Assembly: GCA_002722255.1 (NCBI GenBank)
Contig: PBLD01000006.1
Location: 153,332-217,331 of the forward strand
Direction: 5' to 3'
DNA: 64,000 bases
Source of the DNA: Winogradskyella sp.
Lineage (GTDB): Bacteria; Bacteroidota; Bacteroidia; Flavobacteriales; Flavobacteriaceae
This document shows, one piece after another, positions 9,295 through 18,681 of the stretch. The position numbers were made by a program, and so were the translations under genes. The notes under the pieces were generated by a model. The model made no database searches, was not told the origin of the DNA, and saw nothing but the letters and a program-made list of their open reading frames with translations. Positions within the stretch are counted from its first letter, which is position 1; each line of letters begins with the position of its first letter.

Positions 9295-10158
9295 ATGGTA
9301 AAAAGTGTAATGAATAAAGATTACCCTAAAATTTCAGTAGTAACACCTAATTATAACCAAGATAGGTTTTTAGAACAGACCATAAAATCTGTGTTAGATC
9401 AAGGTTATCCCAATCTAGAATATATTGTTATTGATGGTAAAAGTACTGACAATTCCGTAGCTATTATCAAAAAATACGAGTCACAACTACATTATTGGAT
9501 ATCTGAAAAAGATAATGGGATGTATGATGCTATTAATAAAGGTTTTCTTAAAGCTACAGGAAGTATTATGTGTTGGATAAATAGTGATGATTTATTAGCG
9601 GAAAAATCTCTTTTTAAAGTAGCTGAAGTTTTTAATAATAATCCAAATGTCAATTGGTTGATGGGCTATCCAACGATTATTAATGAGCAAAATGAAGTAA
9701 CGTGGCAAGGGCAAGATGCAAAAGTGTTTAATCCATTATTCTTTTATTTGCATAATCATGCTAGGGACTTCTCATTTATTCAGCAAGAGTCTACGTTTTG
9801 GAGACGAAGTATATGGGAACAAGCAGGAGGTCGGTTAAACACCTCCTATTCATTAGCAGCAGATTTTGATCTTTGGTTGCGTTTTTTTAGAAATCATAAA
9901 TTATATTTCTACAAAGAGCAATTAAGTGCATTTAGAAAACGAAAAGGACAACAATCAGAAAATCAAGATATTTATATTTCGGAAGCCAATAAATCTGTAA
10001 AGGACAATGAAAAGAGACTGTTTCTTAAAGATAAGTTGAATATTTTTCTACTTAAGAGCATTCGAAAAGTATTATTTATGACAAAGATTAAAAGCCTGCG
10101 TAATACATTTTATAAATTTCAAAATAGATATTTTGGTAAACCTACAATAATTAATTAG
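9295..10158 (+). CDS. Glycosyltransferase family 2 (WcaA-like)
   Basis: GT-A fold transferase of 287 residues. Motifs are VVTPNYNQ (15-22), nucleotide-binding IDGKSTDNS (46-54), DNGMYDAINKG (73-83) and the metal-binding NSDD (96-99). It is a clear paralogue of the genes at 10180 and 12996, which share the D(N/T)GI-N-A-M-NKGI block. It opens the second + strand run of the locus; a weak TATCTTGC box at 9219 could serve as promoter. Sugar specificity is unknown. Confidence 0.86.
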   Translation: MVKSVMNKDYPKISVVTPNYNQDRFLEQTIKSVLDQGYPNLEYIVIDGKSTDNSVAIIKKYESQLHYWISEKDNGMYDAINKGFLKATGSIMCWINSDDLLAEKSLFKVAEVFNNNPNVNWLMGYPTIINEQNEVTWQGQDAKVFNPLFFYLHNHARDFSFIQQESTFWRRSIWEQAGGRLNTSYSLAADFDLWLRFFRNHKLYFYKEQLSAFRKRKGQQSENQDIYISEANKSVKDNEKRLFLKDKLNIFLLKSIRKVLFMTKIKSLRNTFYKFQNRYFGKPTIIN

Positions 10159-10179
10159 AGTGAAGCAGCACTAATATTT

Positions 10180-11013
10180 ATGAAGAAGCACATCTCGATT
10201 ATAACTATTAATTTTAACAATGCAGAAGGCCTAAAGCGCACCATTGAAAGTGTTGTGAAACAAGGTTATAGAGAATTGGAATACATTGTTATTGATGGTG
10301 GGTCTACAGATGAAAGTCCTAATGTCATAAAAACATATCAAGATAATATTAGTTACTGGATTAGTGAGCCCGATAATGGCATATATAATGCAATGAATAA
10401 AGGGATTGCCAAGGCTACAGGAGACTATCTTCTTTTTTTAAACGGAGGGGACTATTTAGTTGATGACAATATTATTTCTAGGCACTTAGAGGTTTTTGAT
10501 AATAAAGATTTTGTAGCGTTTGATGTGATGCATAATATTCCAAATGTTGGTGAAAAGCGACATTCACATCCTGAAGATTTACATTTTTCTTTTTTATATA
10601 ATGAGACTTTCGCACATCAAGGAGTATTTATTAAACGAGAACTGTTTGATAAGGTTGGTTATTATGATGAAACGTTAAAAATAGTAAGTGATTGGAAGTT
10701 TTTTATAGACGCAGTAGTTAGGCATAATGCCTCTTACAAAAGAATTCCAGAAATCTTAAGCTATTGTGTTTTAGACGGTGTAAGTGCCACGAAAGAAGGT
10801 ACACTCATAAGAAAAAAAGAAAGGCAAGCTATCTTAAAAGAAGACTACAGTATTTTCAATGAAGATTATAAAAATCTCGCTTATTTTAAGCTAAATCGAT
10901 TTAAAGCTTTGAGAGCCTTAGAGCGTTATAGTTTTACTCGAAAATTAAATTCTATTTGGCTGCATATATTATTAATTGTTGTTAAAGGCAAGACACCAAA
11001 ACAATTAAAATAA
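10180..11013 (+). CDS. Glycosyltransferase family 2 (WcaA-like paralogue)
   Basis: GT-A transferase of 277 residues with IITINFNN (7-14), IDGGSTDES (38-46), DNGIYNAMNKGIAKATGD (65-82) and an acidic metal-site motif NGGD (88-91). It starts 21 bp after the previous paralogue and its stop overlaps the next start (TAATG at 11013), so it is part of the same operon. The N-terminal 120 residues look closer to the gene at 12996 than to the one at 9295. Function beyond glycosyl transfer cannot be stated. Confidence 0.87.
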   Translation: MKKHISIITINFNNAEGLKRTIESVVKQGYRELEYIVIDGGSTDESPNVIKTYQDNISYWISEPDNGIYNAMNKGIAKATGDYLLFLNGGDYLVDDNIISRHLEVFDNKDFVAFDVMHNIPNVGEKRHSHPEDLHFSFLYNETFAHQGVFIKRELFDKVGYYDETLKIVSDWKFFIDAVVRHNASYKRIPEILSYCVLDGVSATKEGTLIRKKERQAILKEDYSIFNEDYKNLAYFKLNRFKALRALERYSFTRKLNSIWLHILLIVVKGKTPKQLK

Positions 11014-11765
11014 TGATTCCAAAAATTATCCATTATTGTTGGTTTGGTAATAAGTCAAAAAGTAAAACGGCACTTAGATGCCTAGATAGCTGGAAAACCT
11101 ATGCACCAGATTTTGAAATAAAAGAATGGAACGAAAGTAATACGAAACAATTTCAAAATAAGTTCTACAAAGATGCTTACCGAAAAAAAAAATATGCCTT
11201 TGTTGCAGATGTAATAAGAACGTCTGTATTATATACACATGGAGGGATTTACATGGATTTAGATATGCTTTTGCTAAAGCCAATAAACCATTTGCTTATT
11301 TATGATTTTTTTAGTGGATATGAGGTGGAGGATAGAGTTAATTTTGCACTTTTTGGAGGAATAAAAGGTCACCGATTCTTTAAGTCTATGCATCAATTTT
11401 ATAAGACCACACCTTTTAATCAATTTTCTTTACCAGTAATAACTCACACATTTTCGCCAATAATAAATGAAGAAACATTACAGGAAAACGAAGTTATATT
11501 AGATCCAGATTTCTTTTATGCGTTGACATATCAAAACCGAGAACAGGAATTTAAAAAGTATGTAACCATAAACAGTATAGCAGTACATTTATGGGATCAT
11601 TCTTGGGAGCAAAAAGAAGAAAAAGAAACATTATGGATTCTCATCAAGAAAATAAAAGTTGTGTTAGTGGATTATTTGTTTTTCAATTATCCAAAAGCCT
11701 ATTTTAAACGTTATTTTAAGGAATTTTCAAGAAAAATTGCGCACAAAATATTATTGAAAAGTTGA
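11013..11765 (+). CDS. GT32-type glycosyltransferase with DXD motif
   Basis: 250-residue protein of the Gly_transf_sug/GT32 type (capsular glycosyltransferases and OCH1-like enzymes). The N-terminal IPKIIHYCWFG (2-12) and the metal-binding GGIYMDLDML (77-86, DLD at 82-84) are diagnostic. A run of ten A residues (11183-11192) encodes lysines just ahead of the DXD region and could be a slippage site. The stop is nested in the TTG start of the following gene. Confidence 0.85.
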   Translation: MIPKIIHYCWFGNKSKSKTALRCLDSWKTYAPDFEIKEWNESNTKQFQNKFYKDAYRKKKYAFVADVIRTSVLYTHGGIYMDLDMLLLKPINHLLIYDFFSGYEVEDRVNFALFGGIKGHRFFKSMHQFYKTTPFNQFSLPVITHTFSPIINEETLQENEVILDPDFFYALTYQNREQEFKKYVTINSIAVHLWDHSWEQKEEKETLWILIKKIKVVLVDYLFFNYPKAYFKRYFKEFSRKIAHKILLKS

Positions 11766-12991
11766 GTATAAAAGTATTACACATCAATACAACAAATAGA
11801 GGAGGTGCAGGTATTGCTGCTTTGCGATTGCATACAGCTTTGATAAATAAAGGAATAAAGTCAGCATTTATATCTAAAGGACTTACCTTAAACTTTAATG
11901 ATTTTATCATTAAAGATCCTACATTTCATTATAAAAAACCAACAATTTTCAATAGGCTAATAACAAAATTATTTCCATCTAAAAAAAGAAAACTAATAAG
12001 AACTTTTAGTAGTGTTAAAACAAATATTGAAAGTGAAATAGTGTCACTTCCAGTTTCGTTGTACAAATTGCATAATCATCCACTGGTAGAAGAGGCAGAT
12101 GTTATTAATCTACATTGGATAGGTGATTTTGTTGATTACTCAAGTTTTTTTAACAAAGTTTCAAAACCAATAGTATTTACATTACATGATATGAATCCGT
12201 TCAAAGGGATATTTCATTATAATATAGATATGCATAAAAACCCCAACTTTAAATTTTGGGAAAATGAAATGTATAACTTAAAAAAGGAATCGTTAAAAAA
12301 TGTAAGTAATGGTGCAATAGTTAGCCCATCGCAATGGCTTTTAGATGAGGCACTAAAAGTTGATATGTTTTCCAATTTTAAAATTCATACAGTAATTCAG
12401 AATTCTATAGAAATAGAGCAGGAAAATGTATTACCTACAAAAGAAAGCGCCAGAGTAGATTTTGGCTTGTTAGAAGACGAAAATGTTATCTTGTTTGTTT
12501 CTAATGCCCTAGAAATAGAAAGAAAAGGATTTAAAGAAGCCAAACAAGCTTTAGAAAACATAAAAGAGCCAATAACATTACTAACCATAGGAAAAGGAGA
12601 GATAAGAATAGAAAATCCTTATGTTAAGGTAAGGTCTTTAGGTTTTATAAATGATACCGAAAAAATTACTGCGGCCTACAGAGCAGCAGATGTTTTACTT
12701 TTGCCTAGTTTAGAAGATAATTTACCAAATACAATGTTAGAGGCTTTTGCTAATGGCACTCCTGTTGTCAGTTTTAAAGTAGGCGGAATGGAAGAGCATA
12801 TAGAAACTAGGGTAAATGGTATGTTAGTAAATGAAATAAATTCAGAGGCTCTAAAACAAACTATCATTGAATTTTTCAATATAAAGGATAGTTTTGATTC
12901 TAGGCAAATTAGAAGCTATGCAGATGATAATTTTTCATATCAAAATCAAGCTTCAAAGTACATAATGTTATATAATCAACTTCTTAATTGA
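11762..12991 (+). CDS. Glycosyltransferase, GT4 family
   Basis: 409-residue GT-B transferase. The N-terminal acceptor domain begins HINTTNRGGAGIAALRLH, a pattern common in WcaC-like colanic-acid-type enzymes; the C-terminal donor domain has LPSLEDNLPNTMLEAFANG (~318-336) with the two conserved glutamates, followed by TPVVSFKVGG. It starts with TTG at 11762, overlapping the preceding stop by four bases (TTGA). Donor and acceptor unknown. Confidence 0.86.
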   Translation: MSIKVLHINTTNRGGAGIAALRLHTALINKGIKSAFISKGLTLNFNDFIIKDPTFHYKKPTIFNRLITKLFPSKKRKLIRTFSSVKTNIESEIVSLPVSLYKLHNHPLVEEADVINLHWIGDFVDYSSFFNKVSKPIVFTLHDMNPFKGIFHYNIDMHKNPNFKFWENEMYNLKKESLKNVSNGAIVSPSQWLLDEALKVDMFSNFKIHTVIQNSIEIEQENVLPTKESARVDFGLLEDENVILFVSNALEIERKGFKEAKQALENIKEPITLLTIGKGEIRIENPYVKVRSLGFINDTEKITAAYRAADVLLLPSLEDNLPNTMLEAFANGTPVVSFKVGGMEEHIETRVNGMLVNEINSEALKQTIIEFFNIKDSFDSRQIRSYADDNFSYQNQASKYIMLYNQLLN

Positions 12992-12995
12992 GAGA

Positions 12996-13778
12996 ATGAA
13001 TCGGCCAAAAATATCAATAATTACCATAAATTATAATAATGTTTCAGGTCTAGAAGAAACAATTTTGTCTGTTAAAAATCAGACGTATCCCAATATGGAG
13101 TATGTTGTGGTAGATGGTATGTCTGATGACGGAAGTGATGTAATATTAGACCATGAAGCTGAAAGTATTAATGTATTAATAAGAGAAACAGATACAGGTA
13201 TTTTTAATGCCATGAATAAAGGTATTGCAAATGCAACAGGAGATTATCTTTTGTTTCTAAATTCTGGAGATGTTTTTACATCAAAAACGGTACTGAATGA
13301 TTTTATTAATCATCCAAATTTTGAAGGAGATATAATTTATGGAGATTATAAATTTAGTGAGGGAGGTAAAGTTTATCCAGATACCTTAACACCAGAATAC
13401 TTTATGAGATCCTCTTTGCCTCATCAAAGTACCTTAATACACAATCGTGTTTTCAAAATAATTGGTGGTTATGATGAGAGCTATAAAATTGTTGGAGATA
13501 GAGAGCATTTTTTGAGAGCATATATTAGTAATAAATTTATATTTAATCATATTCCGGTAGCTGTGGCTATGTTCGATTTAACAGGAAGAAGTAATGCACC
13601 AGAGTTTAGAGCGCAAAAACTTGAAGAAGATCATAGAGCATTTAAAACTCACTATGGTTTGTTTTATGACGATTATGTTGAATTTTTCAGACTAAAAAGA
13701 GAATTAAGCATTACAAAAAGAAAAACAATTAACGGCATTTATAAAAGAGTCATAAAAAAAATAAAACGCTTATTTTGA
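12996..13778 (+). CDS. Glycosyltransferase family 2 (WcaA-like paralogue)
   Basis: GT-A transferase of 260 residues: IITINYNN (8-15), VDGMSDDGS (39-47), DTGIFNAMNKGIANATGD (66-83), NSGD (89-92). Third member of the local paralogous set with 9295 and 10180; the shared blocks suggest tandem duplication followed by divergence. It follows the previous gene by 4 bp and overlaps the TTG start of the next by four bases. Specificity unknown. Confidence 0.87.
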   Translation: MNRPKISIITINYNNVSGLEETILSVKNQTYPNMEYVVVDGMSDDGSDVILDHEAESINVLIRETDTGIFNAMNKGIANATGDYLLFLNSGDVFTSKTVLNDFINHPNFEGDIIYGDYKFSEGGKVYPDTLTPEYFMRSSLPHQSTLIHNRVFKIIGGYDESYKIVGDREHFLRAYISNKFIFNHIPVAVAMFDLTGRSNAPEFRAQKLEEDHRAFKTHYGLFYDDYVEFFRLKRELSITKRKTINGIYKRVIKKIKRLF

Positions 13779-14671
13779 AACCTTTAGTCTCAATAATAAT
13801 ACCAACATATAACCGTACAGAATATCTAAAGTATACTCTAGAAAGTGTAATTAATCAAACCTACCCAGCTACAGAAATTATAGTTGTAGATGATGGCTCA
13901 CCAAACACTAAGACACAAACATTATGTCAGCATTATAAGAATGTAGCATATTATAAAATAGAAAACAGTGGCGGACCCGCAACACCCAGAAACTTTGGCT
14001 TTAAACAGTCTAAAGGACAATATATAGCATTCTTAGATGATGATGATTTGTGGTTGCCAGATAAGCTGAGCAAGCAAGTTAAGGTATTAGAGGAAAATCC
14101 TGACTTTGGAATAGCTCATAGCTATTGTGACGTTATAGATAAAGAAGGTAAACCAACCGGAGTATCTATAGGGAGACCAGGAAGTCTGGACGTTAAGCAT
14201 GGAGATGTAAGCCATAGAATGATTGGTAATTGGACTCTAAAAATGCCAACACCATTGGTAAGACGTACAGTAATAGAGGAAGTAGGATTGTTTAATACAG
14301 AAATTCCGGCAGCATTAGAGGACACTGAATACTGGACTCGATGCAGTTTTTATACTAAATTTTACTACATGGATGAATCTCTGGCATTGTATAGATTGCA
14401 TGGAGAGAACATTTCGAACGCCAAACATAAGTATGTAGATTTACCCTTGTATTTAAAAGATATAATTGTTGCAGAAAAAGAAAAAGGAAATCTTTCAAAA
14501 CAATCGTATAATAAATTATTGCTTAATGTATGTTTTTCTCAGACCAAGCATTTAAAGATAAATGGAATAAAAACATTCGTTAATTTATTTAAGCTTAATC
14601 CATTTTGGATAATTAACTTCAGAATTTGGAAACTTATTGTAAGAAGAGTTTTAAGAATAATATTTGATTAA
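13775..14671 (+). CDS. Glycosyltransferase family 2
   Basis: 298-residue GT-A transferase of a different GT2 subgroup from the WcaA-like trio. It has IIIPTYNRTEYL (7-18), VVDDGSPN (37-44) and the metal-binding FLDDDDLW (86-93), then a conserved ALEDTEYWTR stretch that in GT2 enzymes carries the catalytic-base region (inference). TTG start at 13775 overlapping the preceding stop. Confidence 0.87.
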   Translation: MKPLVSIIIPTYNRTEYLKYTLESVINQTYPATEIIVVDDGSPNTKTQTLCQHYKNVAYYKIENSGGPATPRNFGFKQSKGQYIAFLDDDDLWLPDKLSKQVKVLEENPDFGIAHSYCDVIDKEGKPTGVSIGRPGSLDVKHGDVSHRMIGNWTLKMPTPLVRRTVIEEVGLFNTEIPAALEDTEYWTRCSFYTKFYYMDESLALYRLHGENISNAKHKYVDLPLYLKDIIVAEKEKGNLSKQSYNKLLLNVCFSQTKHLKINGIKTFVNLFKLNPFWIINFRIWKLIVRRVLRIIFD

Positions 14672-14698
14672 AGTCAGAATTTATCCAAAAGAGGTTTT

Positions 14699-15712
14699 AT
14701 GAGAAAAGGTACAAATCCAGAAAAAAAAGATAATCTGCTAGATATAGATCAATATCACAGAGTGATAATACCTGTTTATATTCCAAATTTAACAGAAGAT
14801 TACTTTAAGGAAGCTCTTGTAATTTTAAAGTTGTGTACACAGTCGTTACTCAAAACAATACATTCTAAAACAAAAATTTCTATTATAGACAATGGATGTT
14901 GTACTGAAGTTTCTGATTATTTAAAAAGTCTCCATCAAGATTATAAATGCATAGATCAATTGCTACTGTCTAAAGTTAATTTAGGGAAAATTAATGCCTT
15001 GTATTCAGTAATAAAAAGCAACCTAGAGCCTTTAATTACAGTTGCTGATGCAGATGTTATGTTTTTACCAAACTGGCAAACAGAAATAGAAAAGGTTTTT
15101 GTTAATTTTCCAGAAGCTGGTATGGTATCTCCTGTGCCCAATAGTATGGCATATAGAAATAGTTTTCTTAATAGTACAGTCTATTATGGTTTGTTTAAGG
15201 GTAGAGTTAAATTTGAAAAAGTAGTATCACCAGAAGGATTAATGGCATTTCAAGATAGTATAGGCAGAAAGATGTATGATGATATCCACTTAGAAAAGTA
15301 TATTACAATCTCTAATGATAAAGGGTCTGCGGTTATGGGTTGTGGTCATTTTGTAGCAACCTTACGATCCGAGGTGTTTAAGAATGCACCTAACGAAGTC
15401 AGTCTTAATAAAATAGGTGGTGGTAGTGTAAATAAGTATATCGATATACCTAATGACAAAGCAGGTTTATTACGTCTAGCAACAAAAGGTAATTTTGCAT
15501 ATCATCTGGGCAATGTTTTTGAGCCATGGATGGATCAAGAAATAAATAAATTATCTGAAAATTCTTCTGAAATGATTTTACTGGATAACCTCCCTAAAGC
15601 AAAACCGATTAATAAGTTACAATACCAAATAGGGAAATTATTAAGAAAAGTACTTTTTCATAAGTATAGAAAACAGTATTTTAAATTAAAAGGAGTTAAT
15701 CAACCCTATTAA
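14699..15712 (+). CDS. Glycosyltransferase, GT-A fold (divergent GT2)
   Basis: 337-residue predicted transferase. Less conserved than its neighbours, but shows the GT2 pattern: VIIPVYIPN (22-30), IIDNGCC (62-68), NLGKINALY (94-102) and the DXD-type VADADVMF (115-122). It ends the second + strand run; 96 bp separate it from neuB. No strong terminator is visible there, so readthrough into the sialic-acid genes is possible. Confidence 0.75.
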   Translation: MRKGTNPEKKDNLLDIDQYHRVIIPVYIPNLTEDYFKEALVILKLCTQSLLKTIHSKTKISIIDNGCCTEVSDYLKSLHQDYKCIDQLLLSKVNLGKINALYSVIKSNLEPLITVADADVMFLPNWQTEIEKVFVNFPEAGMVSPVPNSMAYRNSFLNSTVYYGLFKGRVKFEKVVSPEGLMAFQDSIGRKMYDDIHLEKYITISNDKGSAVMGCGHFVATLRSEVFKNAPNEVSLNKIGGGSVNKYIDIPNDKAGLLRLATKGNFAYHLGNVFEPWMDQEINKLSENSSEMILLDNLPKAKPINKLQYQIGKLLRKVLFHKYRKQYFKLKGVNQPY

Positions 15713-15808
15713 AATCAATTCACTTGACGAAATAATATCAGTAGGACTCAATAAGAGTTACATAAAAACGACATAACATTCTTGTAAACTTTGTATTTTA
15801 GTTTTTAA

Positions 15809-16816
15809 ATGAAAAAACAACCTTATATAATAGCAGAAATTGCACAAGCTCACGATGGTAGTCTTGGTATACTTCATTCTTATATTGATGCTTTAGCGTC
15901 TACAGGTGTGGATGCTGTAAAATTTCAGATGCACATAGCGGAAGCAGAAAGTAGTTTACAAGAGCCTTTTAGAGTTAATTTTTCTTATGAAGATAAGACA
16001 AGACTAGAGTATTGGAAACGCACAAGTTTTACATTACAACAATGGAAAGATATAAAAAAGCATTGTGATGAAGTCGGACTAGAGTTTATCTGTTCTCCAT
16101 TTAGTAATCTAGCCATAGATTGGTTAGAAGAACTTAATGTAAAGTGTTATAAAATAGGTTCGGGAGAGGTCAACAACCTATTGATGCTTTCTAAGATAGC
16201 AAATACTGGCAAAGACGTTATAGTTTCATCAGGTATGAGTTCCTTTCAAGAATTAGACGAAACTGTAGATTTTTTAAAACAAAAAAACGTTAAGTTTTCA
16301 ATATTACAGTGTACAACTTCATACCCAACATCACCAGAAAATTACGGATTCAATGTTATACAAGAGCTAAAGGAAAGGTATGAAGTTACAGTTGGTTTTT
16401 CAGACCATTCATCAGACATATCAACATGTATTGCAGCAGCAGCATTAGGTGCAGAAATATTAGAATTTCATGTTGTTTTTCATAAAGATATGTTTGGGCC
16501 AGATGCAAAATCGTCTTTAACAATAGAAGAAACAAAAACACTTGTAGCGTCTGTAAAGAAGATTTCAACAGCAATGCAAAATCCAGTAGATAAAAACGAT
16601 AATTCAAAATATTTTGATTTAAAGCAAATTTTTGAAAAATCTCTAGCAGTTAACAAGGATCTTAAGATAGGAGATACAATTACTTTTGATGATCTTGAAG
16701 CTAAAAAGCCAAAGGCGCAAGGTATCTCAGCAAATGCGTTTGAAACTATACTTGGAAAAAAGCTAATAACCGACAAAAAGAAATGGGATTTTTTGAATTA
16801 CAATGATTTAGCATGA
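15809..16816 (+). CDS. neuB: N-acetylneuraminate synthase (NeuB-like)
   Basis: Condenses a 6-carbon N-acyl sugar (ManNAc for Neu5Ac) with phosphoenolpyruvate to give a nine-carbon nonulosonic acid. 335 residues, the family's usual length. A TIM-barrel N-terminal domain begins YIIAEIAQAHDGSL (6-19) with VKFQMHIAE (38-46), SGEVNN (~126-131) and GFSDHSSD (~197-204). A C-terminal antifreeze-like SAF domain spans about 280-335. It is coupled (ATGA) to neuC. The partner neuC favours genuine sialic acid over legionaminate or pseudaminate, which would need dehydratase and aminotransferase partners; the acyl group is not certain. Confidence 0.9.
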   Translation: MKKQPYIIAEIAQAHDGSLGILHSYIDALASTGVDAVKFQMHIAEAESSLQEPFRVNFSYEDKTRLEYWKRTSFTLQQWKDIKKHCDEVGLEFICSPFSNLAIDWLEELNVKCYKIGSGEVNNLLMLSKIANTGKDVIVSSGMSSFQELDETVDFLKQKNVKFSILQCTTSYPTSPENYGFNVIQELKERYEVTVGFSDHSSDISTCIAAAALGAEILEFHVVFHKDMFGPDAKSSLTIEETKTLVASVKKISTAMQNPVDKNDNSKYFDLKQIFEKSLAVNKDLKIGDTITFDDLEAKKPKAQGISANAFETILGKKLITDKKKWDFLNYNDLA

Positions 16817-17970
16817 GTATAAGAAAGATATGTGTTGTTATAACAGCAAGACCATCTTACAGTAGAATAAAGACTGCATTATGGGCAATACAAAAGCATA
16901 AAGACCTACAATTACAATTAGTAGTAGCTGGTTCTGCCTTGTTAGATAGATATGGTAATGCAATTAACTTTATTGAAAAAGACGGTTTTAGTATCGACGA
17001 AAAAGTTTTTATGGTTTTAGAAGGTGAAAACAAAACAGCCATGGCAAAAACCACAGGTTTAGGACTTATGGAACTTTCTAACGTGTTTTACAATTTAAAA
17101 CCAGATGCTGTAATTACCATAGCAGATAGATTTGAAACCATAGCAACAAGCATAGCAGCAGCATACCAAAACATACCTTTAATTCATATACAAGGTGGTG
17201 AGGTAACAGGCAATATTGATGAGAAAGTAAGACATGCAAACACCAAGTTAGCAGATGTACATTTAGTAGCCTCTGAAGATGCAAAACAACGTGTTATAAG
17301 AATGGGTGAGGATCCAAAAACTGTTTTTAATACAGGTTGCCCATCTATTGACATCGCAAAAATGGTTTTAGAAAGTCCACAACTAAATTTTAATCCTATT
17401 GAAAAATACGGAGGAGTTGGTGAGATAGGAGATTGGAAAAATGGATATATAGTTGTTATGCAACACCCAGTTACCAACGAGTATAACAAGGCGAAAGATG
17501 ATATTCTAAAAACACTTCATACTATAAAAGAGTTAGATATTCCAACGTTTTGGTTTTGGCCAAATGTAGATGCAGGTGCAGATGGTACATCTAACGGAAT
17601 ACGCTCCTTTAGAGAAATAGAAAAGCCAAGAAATATTAGATTCTTTAAAAATATGGAGTCCGATGACTTTTTAAAGTTATTATTTAATTCTAAATGTCTT
17701 ATCGGTAATTCTAGCGTAGGTATTAGAGAATGTTCGTTTTTAGGAGTTCCGGTTGTAAATATAGGAACACGACAAAACAGAAGATTAAGGGGAACAAATG
17801 TTATAGATGTAGATTATAACAAAACTCATATTAAAGAAGCAATTCAAAAACAGATTGAAACCACTAAAAAGGAAGGTGAGCAAATTTATGGAGATGGTGA
17901 TTCTGGAAAAAAAATTGCAGATGTTTTAGCTAGGATAGACTTAAAGTTTCATAAAACAATTTATTATTAA
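16813..17970 (+). CDS. neuC: UDP-N-acetylglucosamine 2-epimerase, hydrolysing (NeuC-like)
   Basis: Converts UDP-GlcNAc to ManNAc plus UDP, the first committed step to sialic acid. 385 residues, GT-B-like epimerase fold. ITARPSYSR (10-18), IHIQGGEVTG (~117-126), DEKVRHANTKLADVH and GNSSVGIRE (~298-306, nucleotide binding) match the hydrolysing 2-epimerase family. It is sandwiched by overlaps with neuB (ATGA) and neuA (TAATG), so the three enzymes are made together. A diacetylbacillosamine-type substrate (LegG-like) is the main alternative, but no matching bacillosamine genes are in the window. Confidence 0.9.
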   Translation: MSIRKICVVITARPSYSRIKTALWAIQKHKDLQLQLVVAGSALLDRYGNAINFIEKDGFSIDEKVFMVLEGENKTAMAKTTGLGLMELSNVFYNLKPDAVITIADRFETIATSIAAAYQNIPLIHIQGGEVTGNIDEKVRHANTKLADVHLVASEDAKQRVIRMGEDPKTVFNTGCPSIDIAKMVLESPQLNFNPIEKYGGVGEIGDWKNGYIVVMQHPVTNEYNKAKDDILKTLHTIKELDIPTFWFWPNVDAGADGTSNGIRSFREIEKPRNIRFFKNMESDDFLKLLFNSKCLIGNSSVGIRECSFLGVPVVNIGTRQNRRLRGTNVIDVDYNKTHIKEAIQKQIETTKKEGEQIYGDGDSGKKIADVLARIDLKFHKTIYY

Positions 17971-18674
17971 TGAAAATTTTAGGACTAATACCTGCTCGTG
18001 GAGGATCTAAAGGAATACCAAGGAAAAACATAAAACTTTTAGATGGAAAACCTTTAATACAATACACAATTGAAGTTGCTCAGAGAGCAGATAAATTGAG
18101 TAAAGTAATAGTAAGTTCTGAGGATGAAGAAATACTGGGAATTGCTAAAAATCTCGGTGTAGAAACTCCATTTATTAGACCCAAAGCGTTAGCTCTAGAT
18201 AACTCATCTTCGCTGTCGGTTGTGCAACACGCCTTAAATTTTTATAAAGAAAAAGGAATCAATTTTGATGCTGTCTGTTTGCTACAAGTAACCTATCCCT
18301 TTAGACAAGTACAATTTTTAAATGAAGCTATAGACAAATTTATTGCGTCAGAAGCAGACGCTTTGGTTTCTGTTTCAAAAATTCCACATGTATATAATCC
18401 GCACTGGGCATTTGTTGCAAATGATAAAGGCTTTCTTGATATTGCTACAGGCGATGACGAAATAATAAGTAGAAGACAGGAGTTACCAGTTGCATATCAT
18501 AGAAATGGTAGTATATACATTACAAAAGCAAGTACTGTTTTAGAAGAAAATTCGCTGTACGGATCAAAAATCACATATATAGAATCACCATCTCAAGTAG
18601 ATATAAATATAGATACTCTAGAAGATTGGAAAGCCGCAGAGCAGTACATTGCCAAGAGAAAACAATACAAATAG
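17970..18674 (+). CDS. neuA: CMP-N-acylneuraminate cytidylyltransferase (NeuA-like)
   Basis: Activates the nonulosonic acid to its CMP donor. 234 residues, with the nucleotide-binding loop IPARGGSKGIPRKN (7-20), LLQVTYPFR (~106-114) and RRQELPVAYHRNGSIYI (~170-186), all standard for acylneuraminate cytidylyltransferases. It completes a minimal three-gene CMP-sialic acid pathway. A transferase that uses the CMP donor should exist nearby; the adjacent gene at 18682 is the positional candidate. Confidence 0.92.
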   Translation: MKILGLIPARGGSKGIPRKNIKLLDGKPLIQYTIEVAQRADKLSKVIVSSEDEEILGIAKNLGVETPFIRPKALALDNSSSLSVVQHALNFYKEKGINFDAVCLLQVTYPFRQVQFLNEAIDKFIASEADALVSVSKIPHVYNPHWAFVANDKGFLDIATGDDEIISRRQELPVAYHRNGSIYITKASTVLEENSLYGSKITYIESPSQVDINIDTLEDWKAAEQYIAKRKQYK

Positions 18675-18681
18675 TACAATT

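Noticed and set aside
15713..15808. Promoter for the neu genes
   Set aside because: TATTTTAG and TAAACTTTG are near-matches to the -7 box but neither has a -33 element at proper distance.
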